From assembly GCF_023517795.1 (NCBI RefSeq), contig NZ_CP082928.1, positions 496,001-560,000 of the forward strand: DNA of 64,000 nucleotides. Reading direction: 5' to 3'. This DNA comes from Pseudomonas fulva. GTDB taxonomy: Bacteria > Pseudomonadota > Gammaproteobacteria > Pseudomonadales > Pseudomonadaceae. The translations under genes were made by a program, and so were the position numbers. How positions within the stretch are numbered: position 1 is the first letter of the stretch; each line of letters starts with the position of its first letter. A model generated the notes under the pieces. That model did not search any database. It worked only from the letters and a program-made list of their open reading frames with translations, and had not been told where the DNA came from. Below, piece by piece: positions 8,310 through 17,484 of the stretch.

Positions 8310-9233
8310 ATGGATACCCTGCGTGGCATCGAGAGTTTCGTGAAGGCGGTTGAAAGCGGCAGCATTGCCGCTGGTGCGCGCCTGCTGGGCATCAGTGCGG
8401 CGGCGGCAAGCCAGAACATCGCGCGGCTGGAAGCGTCCCTGGGCATTCGCCTGCTCACCCGCACCACGCGCAGCCTGGCACTAACCGAAAGCGGCGAGCT
8501 GTACTTCAGCCAGGTGCGCAACGTGCTGCGCGACCTCGAACTGGCGCGCAGCAACGCCACCCTGCAGCACGATCATCCCCAGGGCCGCCTGCGCATCGCC
8601 GCCAGTGCCGCGTTCGGGCGCTATGTGCTGGCGCCGATGCTGCCGGCCTTCACCGCCCGTTTTCCGCGCATCGCCTGCGAACTCAGCACCACGGACCGCA
8701 GCGTCAACCATATCCAGGAATCGGTGGATGTCAGCATCCGCATCCCCCAGCAGCTCGAAGACGGCCTGGTGGCACGGCATATCGCCAGCGTGCCATCGAT
8801 CTACTGCGCCGCCCCCGCCTACCTGCACAGAGCCGGCGTGCCGGATACCCCCGAAGCGCTGCGCGAGCATGACTGCCTGGCGTTCAAGGTCGCCGTGGAT
8901 GGTCGCCTGATGCCCTGGCGCTTCGTGCGTGACGGCGTACGTTTCGAGGCGCCGATTCGTGTCGCCCTGGTCAGCGACGATATCGACGTGCTGGCCCGCG
9001 CGGCGGTCAACGGCGGTGGCATCACCCGCCTGGCCGCCTTCGTCGCCGAGCCTCTGCTGGCCAGCGGGCAATTGCAGCCACTGTTCGCGGCCTCGCAGGA
9101 TGCGGGTAACCAGGCGCTTATCGAGCCACTCGACTACTACCTGTGCGTGCGCGACCGCTACGAGCTGACCCCCAAGGTGCGCGCCTTCACCGAACATGTC
9201 CTCGCCAGCCTGCGCGACGACTGGCGCCCTTAG
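8310..9233 (+). CDS. LysR-family transcriptional regulator
   Basis: 307 residues. A winged helix-turn-helix occupies residues 1-60 (GSIAAGARLLGISAAAASQNIARLEASLGIRLLTRTTRSL), followed by the periplasmic-binding-like effector domain of LysR proteins (RIAASAAFGRYVLAPMLP at about 95). The TTRSLALTESGE junction is of the PecT/CrgA type seen in many regulators next to small exporters or oxidoreductases. I use the ATG at 8310; a TTG at 8304 in the same frame is possible. It probably controls the divergent DUF2798 gene, and itself. The inducer is unknown. Confidence 0.9.
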   Translation: MDTLRGIESFVKAVESGSIAAGARLLGISAAAASQNIARLEASLGIRLLTRTTRSLALTESGELYFSQVRNVLRDLELARSNATLQHDHPQGRLRIAASAAFGRYVLAPMLPAFTARFPRIACELSTTDRSVNHIQESVDVSIRIPQQLEDGLVARHIASVPSIYCAAPAYLHRAGVPDTPEALREHDCLAFKVAVDGRLMPWRFVRDGVRFEAPIRVALVSDDIDVLARAAVNGGGITRLAAFVAEPLLASGQLQPLFAASQDAGNQALIEPLDYYLCVRDRYELTPKVRAFTEHVLASLRDDWRP

Positions 9234-9241
9234 CGCCAGTC
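9219..9241 (+). terminator. Hairpin spanning the LysR stop codon
   Basis: GACTGGCGC (9219-9227) and GCGCCAGTC (9233-9241) form a 9-bp stem with a 5-base loop that contains most of the TAG stop. There is no T-run. It may attenuate readthrough into ppiC. Confidence 0.4.
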
Positions 9242-9329
9242 GGGGATCGGTAACGTCAGGTGCTCGGGCAATTTGACTCGCGGGGCGAATCCGGTAGGCT
9301 CGGCAACTCATTTGAACGGAGTGTTTCCC

Positions 9330-9611
9330 ATGGCCAAAGCCACTGCCCGCCACATCCTGGTTGCCACCGAAGAGAAGTGCAACGAACTGAAAGCTGCCAT
9401 CGAAGGCGGTGCCGACTTCGCCCAGGTCGCCAAAGACAACTCCAGCTGCCCGTCCAGCCGTGACGGCGGCAACCTGGGCTCCTTCGGCCCGGGCCAGATG
9501 GTCAAGGAATTCGACACCGTGGTATTCAGCGCCCCGGTCAACGTGGTGCAGGGTCCGGTGAAGACCCAGTTCGGCTACCACCTGCTCGAAGTGACCAGCC
9601 GCCAGGACTGA
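9330..9611 (+). CDS. ppiC: Peptidyl-prolyl cis-trans isomerase C (parvulin)
   Basis: Cytoplasmic rotamase that speeds proline isomerisation in folding proteins. 93 residues, the exact size of single-domain parvulins. ARHILVATEEKCNELKAAI at the start, GGNLGSFGPGQMVKEFD in the middle and VKTQFGYHLLEV at the end are the conserved parvulin blocks, including the two active-site His (ARHIL and GYHLL). The start is the ATG at 9330 with ACGGAG upstream. It has no signal peptide. It is a monocistronic gene followed by an inverted repeat. Confidence 0.95.
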   Translation: MAKATARHILVATEEKCNELKAAIEGGADFAQVAKDNSSCPSSRDGGNLGSFGPGQMVKEFDTVVFSAPVNVVQGPVKTQFGYHLLEVTSRQD

Positions 9612-9620
9612 TTCACGCCT

Positions 9621-9647
9621 CGCCTGGCGCCGTCCTGGTGCCAGGCG
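9621..9647 (+). terminator. Hairpin after ppiC
   Basis: CGCCTGGC (9621-9628) and GCCAGGCG (9640-9647) form a stem soon after the ppiC stop. Only a short T pair follows, so terminator strength is uncertain. Confidence 0.45.
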
Positions 9648-9753
9648 TTCCCCGCGCCCCACCCCAGCCCTGCCTACCTGTCGAAAAGCCCGGAACCGCC
9701 GCCCCTGCACACCACTCTATCGCTGCGGTAGTCAGCGTGGGCGAGGCCATCAC

Positions 9754-10896
9754 ATGAACCGGTTCTTCCAGGCCCTTGGCCTGCGCATTGGCGACTCGGC
9801 CAAGCAAACCCGCATGCCCAGCCAGAAAGCCCTGGGCAAATGCACCTGCGGTCAGCCCATCTTCTTTCGCAACAGCCAGTGCCTGGCCTGCCACTCGCCC
9901 CTGGGCTACGAGCCCGAACGTGGCCAGGTGGTGACCCTGGTTGCCGACGAGGATGCACGGAGCTGGCGAATCGAAGGCGACCTGCGGCGCTACCGGCGCT
10001 GCGCCAACCTGCACACCGCCGCCGGCTGCAACTGGCTGCTGCCCCACGCCAGCGAAGCGACGCTGTGCATCGCCTGCCAGCTCAACCGGACCATTCCCGA
10101 TCTGTCGATAGCCGGCAATGAACAGCGCTGGGCGCGCCTGGAAATGGCCAAACGCCGGCTGGTCGCGCAGCTGCTGAACCTTGGTCTACCGCTGCTCAGC
10201 AAGTACGAGGACAGCGAGCGCGGCCTGGCCTTCGACTTCCTCGGCCCGGATCTCAGCGGCCAGCCACCGATGACCGGGCATGCCAGCGGCCTGATCACCC
10301 TGAACATCGCCGAAGCCGACGACGACGTGCGCGAGCAGACGCGCATCCAGCTGCACGAACCCTATCGCACCCTGCTCGGCCACTTTCGCCACGAGGTCGG
10401 CCACTACTACTGGGACCGGCTGATCGCCGGCAGCCCCTGGCTGGGCGATTACCGCCGGCTGTTCGGTGACGAGCGCGCCGACTACGGCGCGGCGCTGCAA
10501 CGCCACTACGAGCGAGGCGCGCCGGTCGACTGGCAGACATCCTTCGTCAGCGCCTACGCCACCATGCACCCCTGGGAAGACTGGGCCGAAACCTGGGCCC
10601 ACTACCTGCACATGATGGACACCCTGGACACCGCCCTGAGCTTCGGCATGCGTGCCGGCGACGTGGAACTGGAGTTCCGGCCCTTCACCAAGGCTGCGCT
10701 GTACCACCCGGACGATCCCCAGGCCGAAGAGTTCCTGCAGTTCATCAATGCCTGGATCGAGCTTGCCGCTATGCTCAACGAGCTGGCACGCAGCATGGGC
10801 CACAAGGATGTCTACCCTTTCGTGCTGTCGGCTGCGGTGGTCGGCAAGCTGCAATTCATCCATCGGGTCGTCGAGGCGGCCTCCCCCGTCACTTGA
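9754..10896 (+). CDS. Putative zinc-ribbon metallopeptidase (DUF2248-type)
   Basis: 380 residues. The N-terminus carries a zinc-ribbon-like pair CTC and CLAC (about residues 30-48), followed by a second set with C at RRCANLH, GCNW and CIAC. About residue 213 there is FRHEVGHYYWDRL, an HExxH metalloprotease site, and further on EDWAETWAHYLHM supplies a candidate third ligand (Glu or His). This combination matches the family annotated as putative zinc-binding peptidase in proteobacteria. No signal peptide, so cytoplasmic. The substrate is not known. The gene stands alone; a GGCCGGC/GCCGGCC hairpin follows the stop. Confidence 0.82.
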   Translation: MNRFFQALGLRIGDSAKQTRMPSQKALGKCTCGQPIFFRNSQCLACHSPLGYEPERGQVVTLVADEDARSWRIEGDLRRYRRCANLHTAAGCNWLLPHASEATLCIACQLNRTIPDLSIAGNEQRWARLEMAKRRLVAQLLNLGLPLLSKYEDSERGLAFDFLGPDLSGQPPMTGHASGLITLNIAEADDDVREQTRIQLHEPYRTLLGHFRHEVGHYYWDRLIAGSPWLGDYRRLFGDERADYGAALQRHYERGAPVDWQTSFVSAYATMHPWEDWAETWAHYLHMMDTLDTALSFGMRAGDVELEFRPFTKAALYHPDDPQAEEFLQFINAWIELAAMLNELARSMGHKDVYPFVLSAAVVGKLQFIHRVVEAASPVT

Positions 10897-10920
10897 GGCC
10901 GGCAGGTCAGCTCGCCGGCC
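10897..10920 (+). terminator. Short hairpin between peptidase and GFA genes
   Basis: GGCCGGC (10897-10903) and GCCGGCC (10914-10920) can pair. No T-run follows. It may separate expression of the two genes. Confidence 0.35.
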
Positions 10921-10939
10921 GAGCTGAAGGAGTTCTTCC

Positions 10940-11356
10940 ATGACTCAACTCGACCGACACGGCAGTTGCCTGTGTGGCGCCGTCAACCTGACCTTGCGCA
11001 TCACCAGCCCGAGCCTCAGTGCCTGCCACTGCGCCACCTGCCGCAAATGGGGTGGTGGCCCGCTGCTGGTGGCCGAAGGTGAATTGACCCGGCTCAGCGG
11101 CGAGCAACAGGTACGCGTCCACGACTCGTCGCAATGGGCCGAGCGCGGCTTTTGCGGCCAGTGCGGCAGCCACCTGTTCTATCGCCTGAAAAGCACCGGC
11201 CACCACGCGGTGCCGGTCGGCCTGCTCGACGAGCATGACGACTGGCAGCTGGACAGCCAGATCTTTATCGAGTCCAGACCGGCCTACTACTGCTTCGCCA
11301 ACCAGACCCGGGAGCTGACCGGCGAACAGGTGTTCGCCGAGTTCGGCCAGGGCTGA
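10940..11356 (+). CDS. GFA-domain (glutathione-dependent formaldehyde-activating type) protein
   Basis: 138 residues in the GFA zinc-binding fold. The ligands are clear: GSCLCGAV near residue 10, CHCATCRKWGG near 33, and CGQCGSHLFY near 73. This CxC...CxxC...CxxC spacing is the family signature. Many such proteins are not real glutathione/formaldehyde enzymes and have unknown substrates. The start has AAGGAG eight bases upstream. It is followed 81 bp later by a TSUP permease in the same direction, but co-transcription is not certain. Confidence 0.9.
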   Translation: MTQLDRHGSCLCGAVNLTLRITSPSLSACHCATCRKWGGGPLLVAEGELTRLSGEQQVRVHDSSQWAERGFCGQCGSHLFYRLKSTGHHAVPVGLLDEHDDWQLDSQIFIESRPAYYCFANQTRELTGEQVFAEFGQG

Positions 11357-11437
11357 TTCACGCCGCGTCCAGGGACGGCCCGGCCAGCGCTGGCTTGCGA
11401 GGCAGCGGCACCAGCCTCTACCCTGCGCACTCGCTGA

Positions 11438-12187
11438 ATGAGCGCTGTTGCAATGACCCTCGCCGACCTGCTGTTGTTCGCCATTCCTGCCGTCTTTCTC
11501 ACCGGCCTGTCCAAGGGCGGCTTCGGCGGCGCACTGGGTGGCATCGCCGTGCCGCTGCTGGCCCTGGCCACCTCGCCGATGCAGGCGGTGGCGGTGATGC
11601 TGCCGATCCTCTGCCTGGCCGATGTGGTCGGGCTCAAGGCCTACTGGGGCAAGTGGGACGTGGCCAACCTCAAGGTCATGCTGCCCGGCGCGGTGATCGG
11701 CATCGTCATCGGTTCGCTGACCTTCGGGCTGCTCAACGAGAACCTGATTGGTCTGTTGATCGGCCTGATCGCCATTTCCTTCGTGCTGCTGGGGCTGCTC
11801 CAGGGCAACCCGGCGCCTCGCCCACTGCAACCCCGGCGCGGCCTGGCGCTCTGCTCGGTGGCAGGCTTCACCAGTTTCGTGGCCCACGCTGGCGGGCCGC
11901 CAGTGATGATGCACCTGCTGCCCCAGCAGCTGGACAAGCTGCGCTACGTGGCCACCATCAACCTGTTCTTCCTGCTGACCAACGCCATGAAGCTGATTCC
12001 CTACACCTGGCTCGGCCAGTTCAGCCGGGAGAATCTGCTGCTCAGCCTGATGCTCGCGCCCATCGTCCCCCTCGGCGTATGGACCGGCCTGTGGCTGCAG
12101 TCACGGATCAACCACACCTGGTTCTACCGCATCGCCCGGCTGGGCATGCTGCTGGCCGGACTGCAGTTGATCTGGAAGAACATCTAA
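11438..12187 (+). CDS. TSUP-family (TauE/SafE) membrane permease
   Basis: 249 residues, mostly hydrophobic, about eight membrane segments. The TSUP repeat motif is visible twice: GLSKGGFGGALGGIAVPLLAL near residue 23 and a matching GFTSFVAHAGGPPVMMHLL near residue 145. Family members move sulfite, sulfonates or other organosulfur anions out of or into the cell; the substrate here is unknown. The start may be the ATG at 11438 or the one at 11453; neither has a good ribosome binding site. The next feature is a palindromic repeat, then the convergent dGTPase gene. Confidence 0.88.
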   Translation: MSAVAMTLADLLLFAIPAVFLTGLSKGGFGGALGGIAVPLLALATSPMQAVAVMLPILCLADVVGLKAYWGKWDVANLKVMLPGAVIGIVIGSLTFGLLNENLIGLLIGLIAISFVLLGLLQGNPAPRPLQPRRGLALCSVAGFTSFVAHAGGPPVMMHLLPQQLDKLRYVATINLFFLLTNAMKLIPYTWLGQFSRENLLLSLMLAPIVPLGVWTGLWLQSRINHTWFYRIARLGMLLAGLQLIWKNI

Positions 12188-12252
12188 GAACCTGCTGACG
12201 ATCTTTATGTGCCTCAAGCGGCTAGTACAAGACAGAAGCAGCCGCTCGCCAC

Positions 12253-12342
12253 GTAGGGTGGATGACGCTCTTTTCATCCACCGTTGCGATCACGAAGCGG
12301 TGGACGGGTCGGGCCGCGTAGGTGAAGCGTCGTCCACCCTAC
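12253..12342. repeat. Intergenic palindromic repeat
   Basis: GTAGGGTGGATGACGC at 12253 onward mirrors GCGTCGTCCACCCTAC ending at 12342, with one extra base in one arm. The GTAGGGTGGA/TCCACCCTAC ends are widespread between convergent Pseudomonas genes. The remaining parts of 12188-12423 hold nothing I recognise. Confidence 0.65.
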
Positions 12343-12423
12343 AAATGGCCGCTCCCGCCACCTAGCCGCCAGAATCAACGAACCTGGACCGAATGGTCAT
12401 GAACAGGCTGCAGCAAATCGCGC

Positions 12424-13890
12424 CTACAGCGCGAACAGGGTGCGATACTCGTCATGGGCATGCTGATCGGTCATGCCGCTGATGAAATCCTGCACCAGCC
12501 GGCAACGGTGGTAGAACTCCCAGGCCGCGCGATCCGTTTCGCCACATTCGCGCACGGCCTGGCGGTAGGCCTTGATCAGTTGGCCCGGCAGGCGGCGCAC
12601 CAGCATCTGCAGATAAGCCTCGCGCCGGCAGCTGCCTTCGGTCAGCTCGACGAAGGTCTGGGCATCCACCCGTAGCAGCGCGCCGTAGCTGTCCAGCAGG
12701 CCCTGGATGATGCGGTGCCCCTGCAACTGCAGGGTTTCCACCTCGCGGTGGCAGAACACCCGGGCCATGGCCACGTCCTTGAAGGTCTGTACGATGGCGT
12801 GGGGCAGGCTGTCATCCTCGATCAAGGCGCGATCCAGGGTGCCGGCATGCACCGCGTCGATATTGTCGATGAACTGCCGCGCCGCGTGCTGCACCAGCGG
12901 GTGGATCATGCTGACGCGCAACTTGACAAAGAATTCGCCGGCCTTGTTGATCTCTTCCTGGTGATAGCGCTCGAGGGCTTGCTCGACCAGACCGCGGAAT
13001 GACTGTTTGGAGCCGGGAATCGGCGTGTCCGGGGATTGCAGCTTCTCGAAGGTGGACACCAGCAGCGGCGCCAGCTCGGTCACGGAGAGGATGCCCTTTT
13101 CCACCGAATCCTCGATGTCGGCCAGGCAGTAGGAGATGTCGTCGGCGGCCTCCATGATGTACGCCACCGGGTGGCGGGTGCCCGGCGCCTGGCCGAGCGC
13201 CTGCTGCAGTTCGGCGACGAAATGCTCTTCGCAGAGATAGAAGCCGGGCTTCTTGTTCAGGTAGGCACCGGCCACGCCCTTGCCGGGCTTGGGCTGGTAG
13301 GCCGGGCGCAGGTATTTGAGCAGGCCGGCGGTCTGGGTATAGGTCAGCCGCAGGCGCTGCAGGTTCACCACCAGCCGCACCGCCTGGGCGTTGCCTTCGA
13401 AGTTGCGCAGATCGGCGCGCATGCGCGCCTGCAGCTCGGCGTTGACCGAATGCTGTGGCACGGCGACGGCGAACAACCCGTCCAGGGCCCGCTCGAACCA
13501 TTCACCAATGGCGAATTCGCCGAAGTGCCCGAACGGCGGATTGCCGATGTCGTGCATCAGGCAGGTCATTTCCACCAGGCTTTCCAGCGCGCCCTGCAAG
13601 CCGTCCAGACCGTAATCCTCAGCCTGCTCGCCCAGCTGGGCATACAGGGTGCGGACGATGAAGCGTCCGGTCTGCTGCACTTCCATGGAATGGGTCAAAC
13701 GGCTGCGCACCGCCGCGTTGCGCTCGAGGGGAAACACCTGGGTACGCTGCTGCAGGCGACGGATGGCCGCGGAGTTGATGATCCGCCCCCGGTCGCTTTC
13801 GAAGGCGTACAGCAGATCGACATCGCCGCCGGCCTGATCACCGGGCCGCAACGCGCAGATTCGTCGTTTGAAATTCACCGCTGCTGGCAT
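12424..13890 (-). CDS. dgt: dGTP triphosphohydrolase
   Basis: HD-domain enzyme that cleaves dGTP to deoxyguanosine and triphosphate. 488 residues from the ATG at 13890 (GGAG upstream), a normal length for Dgt type 1. RRLQQRTQVFPLERNAAVRSRLTHSMEV near residue 45 begins the fold, followed by CLMHDIGNPPFGHFGE (the HD metal site). YIMEAADDISYCLADIEDSVEKG near residue 240 gives the later Asp ligand. The frame is open 37 codons further upstream, but that part has no homology. It may limit dNTP pools and phage replication. It is divergent from a 62-residue ORF. Confidence 0.93.
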   Translation of the reverse strand: MPAAVNFKRRICALRPGDQAGGDVDLLYAFESDRGRIINSAAIRRLQQRTQVFPLERNAAVRSRLTHSMEVQQTGRFIVRTLYAQLGEQAEDYGLDGLQGALESLVEMTCLMHDIGNPPFGHFGEFAIGEWFERALDGLFAVAVPQHSVNAELQARMRADLRNFEGNAQAVRLVVNLQRLRLTYTQTAGLLKYLRPAYQPKPGKGVAGAYLNKKPGFYLCEEHFVAELQQALGQAPGTRHPVAYIMEAADDISYCLADIEDSVEKGILSVTELAPLLVSTFEKLQSPDTPIPGSKQSFRGLVEQALERYHQEEINKAGEFFVKLRVSMIHPLVQHAARQFIDNIDAVHAGTLDRALIEDDSLPHAIVQTFKDVAMARVFCHREVETLQLQGHRIIQGLLDSYGALLRVDAQTFVELTEGSCRREAYLQMLVRRLPGQLIKAYRQAVRECGETDRAAWEFYHRCRLVQDFISGMTDQHAHDEYRTLFAL

Positions 13891-14003
13891 CCTCGGGCTC
13901 CGGTCAGGCACACAAGTCGCGAGCCTAACGCGCAGCGCCCGGTTTACCAAGCACCTGGCGCCAGGGACAATGGGCGCTTCGCGCCAATCGACATGAGGCA
14001 ACC

Positions 14004-14192
14004 ATGAGTCGCGCCGACTTCCACCAGCAACGCGCCGCCCAGACCACCGCTGAGGCTCAGCGTCTGCTGGAGCGCCGGGCCAGCCTTGGCGGCGGCTGGC
14101 TGACCTGGGTCGCCAGGGAGCTCTACCAGCTTTCGCCGCCAGAATATGCGGCCATGGTCAGGCGCGAATTGCAACGCCTGACGTCGTCCTGA
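14004..14192 (+). CDS. Small conserved hypothetical protein, 62 residues
   Basis: 62-residue, Arg-rich, helical protein (MSRADFHQQRAAQTTAEAQR ... RRELQRLTSS). A GAGG ribosome binding site precedes the ATG at a good distance. It sits between the divergent dgt start and the convergent DUF2789 gene, 7 bases from the latter's stop. I recognise no domain. The good start signal and coding-like composition support a real gene. Confidence 0.6.
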   Translation: MSRADFHQQRAAQTTAEAQRLLERRASLGGGWLTWVARELYQLSPPEYAAMVRRELQRLTSS

Positions 14193-14199
14193 TGGTGGC

Positions 14200-14445
14200 T
14201 CAGGCGGGCTTGTTCTCATGCAGGCGCACGTTGAGCTCGTCGACCACTGGCGCCCATTCGGCGTCCTCCAGCAGTTCGTCCTTGAGAAAGGTGGCCTGGG
14301 CCTGGTTCCAGAATGGCGCTTCGGAAACCTTCACGTCATCGGGCAGCGGGTAGTGCTTGGCGATGAAGGCATCGATGCTGGCGGGATCGGACGGCAGGCC
14401 CAGTTGCTCGAACAGGGTACCGAGGTCTTTGTTGGGCAGTTCCAT
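14200..14445 (-). CDS. DUF2789 protein
   Basis: 81-residue soluble protein. MELPNKDLGTLFEQLGLPS at the start, FIAKHYPLPDDVKVSEAPFW in the middle and LLEDAEWAPVVDELNVRL at the end match the DUF2789 family, which is found in Pseudomonas and relatives and has no known function. I choose the ATG at 14445 because GGAG lies upstream; an in-frame ATG four codons earlier lacks one. Confidence 0.85.
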   Translation of the reverse strand: MELPNKDLGTLFEQLGLPSDPASIDAFIAKHYPLPDDVKVSEAPFWNQAQATFLKDELLEDAEWAPVVDELNVRLHENKPA

Positions 14446-14571
14446 GGGGGTCTCCATCAGGTTGATTCTATGTGCTGTGTAGAGCCGCCCCCGCAAACGA
14501 CAGTTCAACCTCTCGGCTGTGATGCAATGCGCTGCAAGAGCCCGTTATCGGCTATGGTTGAGCCATCGACC

Positions 14572-15846
14572 ATGCTCCGGGAACGCCTCGTGACCACTTT
14601 CCGACCTTGCAGCACCGCCCTTCTCCCAGCCGTCATCGCCCTGCTGCTCGGCGCCTGCGCACACGTACCCGAGCCACCCACCGGCCAGGCGCAGCGCATC
14701 GGCCGCGCCCAGGATCTCTACGAGCTGCCGCCGGCCTACCAGGCGGGCACCTACCGCAACATGGACGCGCTGTTCTACACCCGCACCGTGCACCGCGGCC
14801 CGCAGGCTCTGCCGTTGCCGAGGGGCAGCGAAGTGCCGGTGCAATACACGGCAGGCGGCCAGCGCCTGGGCGTCGATGCCTTCATGCAGCGCAATCAGGT
14901 CAGCGGGCTGCTGATTCTCAAGGATGGCAAGGTGGCGCTGGAGCGCTACGCCATGGGCAACGACGCCAGCACCCGCTGGACGTCCTTCAGCGTGGTCAAG
15001 TCGATCTCCTCGACCCTGGTCGGCGCTGCGGTGCAGCAGGGCAAGATCGCCAGCGTGAACGACCCGATCACCCGCTATCTGCCGCAACTCAAGGGCGGCG
15101 CCTACGACGGCGTCAGCGTCGAGCAGGTGCTGCAGATGAGCTCCGGCGTGGCCTGGGACGAAACCTACCGCGACCCGCAATCGGACCGGCGCCGCATGTT
15201 CGAACTGCAATTGGCTAACGACCCCGGCGCGTTGCTCAAGCAGATGTCCGCGCTGAAAAAGGCGCAGGCGCCCGGCACCACCTTCAACTACAGCACGGGT
15301 GAATCACACCTGCAGAGCGAACTGGTTCAGGCGGCGACCGGCATGACCGCCAGCGATTATCTGTCCGAGCGCATCTGGGCGCGCCTGGGCATGGAGCGTG
15401 ATGCCTTCTGGCAGCTCGACAGCCGTGCCGGCCAGGAAATCGGCAGCAGCGGCCTGTCGGCGACGCTGCGTGATTACGGCCGCTTCGGCCAGTTCATCCT
15501 CGATGATGGGGTGATCGATGGCGAACGCATCCTGCCGGCCGGCTGGCTGCAACGCGCCACCCGCGCGCCAGCAGGCTCGCACCTGGAGCCCGGCAAGCTG
15601 TACGACGGCGAATACGCCCTGGGCTATGGCTACCAGTGGTGGCTGTTCCCCACCGGGGCCGCGGCGCTGCCCAACCACGACGGCGGTGCCTTCGAGGCTC
15701 AGGGCATCTTCGGCCAGTTCCTGTACATCAACCCCAGGGAGAAGGTCGTTGCGGTGGTATGGAGCACCTGGCCGAAGCCGGAGATGGATGAGCGGGAAAT
15801 GGAAACCTACGCCTTTATCGGGGCGGCGGTCGAAGCGCTGCGTTGA
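14572..15846 (+). CDS. Beta-lactamase-like serine hydrolase lipoprotein
   Basis: 424 residues. The N-terminus carries a lipobox (ALLLGAC, Cys near residue 25), so the protein is probably anchored to an envelope membrane. The rest is a class C beta-lactamase/PBP fold: FSVVKSISS near residue 140 is the SxxK nucleophile motif, and FNYSTGE near 240 is at the place of YxN. The KTG triad is replaced by HDGG near 370. Such proteins are often esterases or peptidases rather than true lactamases, so antibiotic resistance should not be assumed. The start could also be the GTG at 14590. Confidence 0.85.
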   Translation: MLRERLVTTFRPCSTALLPAVIALLLGACAHVPEPPTGQAQRIGRAQDLYELPPAYQAGTYRNMDALFYTRTVHRGPQALPLPRGSEVPVQYTAGGQRLGVDAFMQRNQVSGLLILKDGKVALERYAMGNDASTRWTSFSVVKSISSTLVGAAVQQGKIASVNDPITRYLPQLKGGAYDGVSVEQVLQMSSGVAWDETYRDPQSDRRRMFELQLANDPGALLKQMSALKKAQAPGTTFNYSTGESHLQSELVQAATGMTASDYLSERIWARLGMERDAFWQLDSRAGQEIGSSGLSATLRDYGRFGQFILDDGVIDGERILPAGWLQRATRAPAGSHLEPGKLYDGEYALGYGYQWWLFPTGAAALPNHDGGAFEAQGIFGQFLYINPREKVVAVVWSTWPKPEMDEREMETYAFIGAAVEALR

Positions 15847-15920
15847 ACGGGAAAGTACCGGCACGCCGAACCTGAAGGCGGCGCGCGGGTCGATACATCA
15901 GATTTGCCTGGGGAACTCCT

Positions 15921-16430
15921 ATGATTGACTGCCGACATGGCGTTGGCTGCCTGCTGCTGAGCCTGATGCTCGCAGGCTGCGCCTCACCGACCACCTGCGA
16001 CGAGCCGCTGAGCGGCGACAGCTGCCGCGATCGCCAGCTGCTCTATCAGAACGACATGCTGCAGGCCAAGATGCTGGTGATGTCCGGCGACATGGAAAGC
16101 CATGAGCTGGCCAATGCCCTGCTGCGCCGCGCCGCGAGCGACGACGAACGCGGCGAGGTGGAGTTCTACCAGGCGATCCTGATGATCCGCGAGGGCCCGC
16201 AGCCCGAGGAGGTGCTGGCCAAGCTGGAAGCCGCTGCCGACCAGCAGCAGCCCTATGCCGTGGCGCTGCTCTATCGCATCTGGTCGCAGCCTTACCTGGT
16301 CGATGAAGCCGACCCGATCCGCGCCGAAAAGTACCGCGCCGACTATGCCGAGCTGGATGTCGCCAAGAGCGGCTACCCCTCCTTCGAGAAGGCCCTGGAA
16401 CTGGTCGACCAACTGGTGCAGATGCCCTGA
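15921..16430 (+). CDS. Lipoprotein with repeat-like helices, unknown function
   Basis: 169 residues. LLSLMLAGC (Cys about residue 19) is a lipobox. The mature part is helical and acidic (ALLRRAASDDERGEVEFYQA, KLEAAADQQQPYAVALLYRI), similar in feel to Sel1/TPR repeats. The start has GGGGAAC upstream. It follows the beta-lactamase-like gene by 74 bp on the same strand. I cannot name a family. From 16431 to 16656 no gene is visible. Confidence 0.75.
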   Translation: MIDCRHGVGCLLLSLMLAGCASPTTCDEPLSGDSCRDRQLLYQNDMLQAKMLVMSGDMESHELANALLRRAASDDERGEVEFYQAILMIREGPQPEEVLAKLEAAADQQQPYAVALLYRIWSQPYLVDEADPIRAEKYRADYAELDVAKSGYPSFEKALELVDQLVQMP

Positions 16431-16656
16431 GCGGCTCGGGCAAGGTCGTGGCGATTGCGCCGCGGCCGGCCCTTGCCAACCGGTCGTAGGCACACGGCGG
16501 TGCGCGGTCAGCCACCAGGCAGCGGCAAAATACGATTTGTCGGATGCCAGCAGCGCGCCGAGGCATTAAAATCTGCCACCCTAATTCGTCGCACAGCCCG
16601 TTCCGGTCACTTCGAGGCTGCGCCACGCCATCATCCGCACAGCCGAGAGAACAGAC

Positions 16657-17358
16657 ATGGGCGCCCAGTGGAAAGCCAAACCTAAAGAAGCCGCCGCCAA
16701 CGCCAGGGGCAAGATTTTCGGTCGCCTGGTCAAGGAGATCATGGTCGCCGCGCGCAATGGCGCCGATCCGGACATGAACCCCAAGCTGCGCCTGGCCATC
16801 CACCAGGCCAAGAAAGCCTCGATGCCCAAGGACACCCTCGACCGCGCCATCAAGAAAGGCGCGGGCCTGAGCGGCGAGACGGTGAACTTCGAGCGCACCA
16901 CCTACGAGGGTTTCGCGCCCCACCAGGTGCCGCTGATCGTCGAGTGCCTGACCGACAACGTCAACCGCACCGTGGCCGAGATCCGCGTGCTGTTCCGCAA
17001 GGGTCAGCTGGGCGGCAGCGGCTCGGTGGCCTGGGATTTCGACCACGTCGGGCTGATCGAAGCCTCCAGCGACAGCGGCGCCGACCCTGAACTGGCCGCC
17101 ATCGAAGCCGGCGCCCAGGATTTCGACGAGGCCGACGAAGGCAATACGCTGTTCATCACCGAGCCGACCGACCTCGACCTGGTCAGCCGCGCCCTGCCCG
17201 AGCAAGGCTTCACCGTCAACTCGGCCAACCTGGGTTACCGCCCGAAGAACCCGGTTACCAGCCTGACGCCTGAGCAGCGCGAAGAGGTCGAAGCCTTCCT
17301 GGAGGCCATCGACAACCACGACGACGTGCAGAACGTCTACGTGGGCCTCGCCGGCTAA
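16657..17358 (+). CDS. YebC/PmpR-family protein (second paralogue type)
   Basis: 233 residues of the YebC family, once called transcriptional regulators and now linked also to translation of proline-rich stretches. It starts [19 protein letters not shown] rather than the MAGHSKW of classical YebC, so it is the YeeN-like paralogue often present beside the main copy. [38 protein letters not shown] and the acidic end [14 protein letters not shown] are typical. The ruvC neighbours of standard yebC are absent. Confidence 0.92.
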   Translation: MGAQWKAKPKEAAANARGKIFGRLVKEIMVAARNGADPDMNPKLRLAIHQAKKASMPKDTLDRAIKKGAGLSGETVNFERTTYEGFAPHQVPLIVECLTDNVNRTVAEIRVLFRKGQLGGSGSVAWDFDHVGLIEASSDSGADPELAAIEAGAQDFDEADEGNTLFITEPTDLDLVSRALPEQGFTVNSANLGYRPKNPVTSLTPEQREEVEAFLEAIDNHDDVQNVYVGLAG

Positions 17359-17484
17359 AACTAGCAGCAAGGGGCAAATTGCGGCAATCCATCACGGTAT
17401 TGCTGCCATAACCCGGTATACTGTCCGGCTTCCTTCTGCGCCGACCACGGGCGCAGCGGGATACAGCCTTACAGGAGCTTCATC

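Noticed and set aside
14572..15846. True class C beta-lactamase (AmpC)
   Set aside because: It has SxxK but the KTG triad is HDGG, it is a lipoprotein, and no ampR-like gene is adjacent; esterase/peptidase-like is safer.
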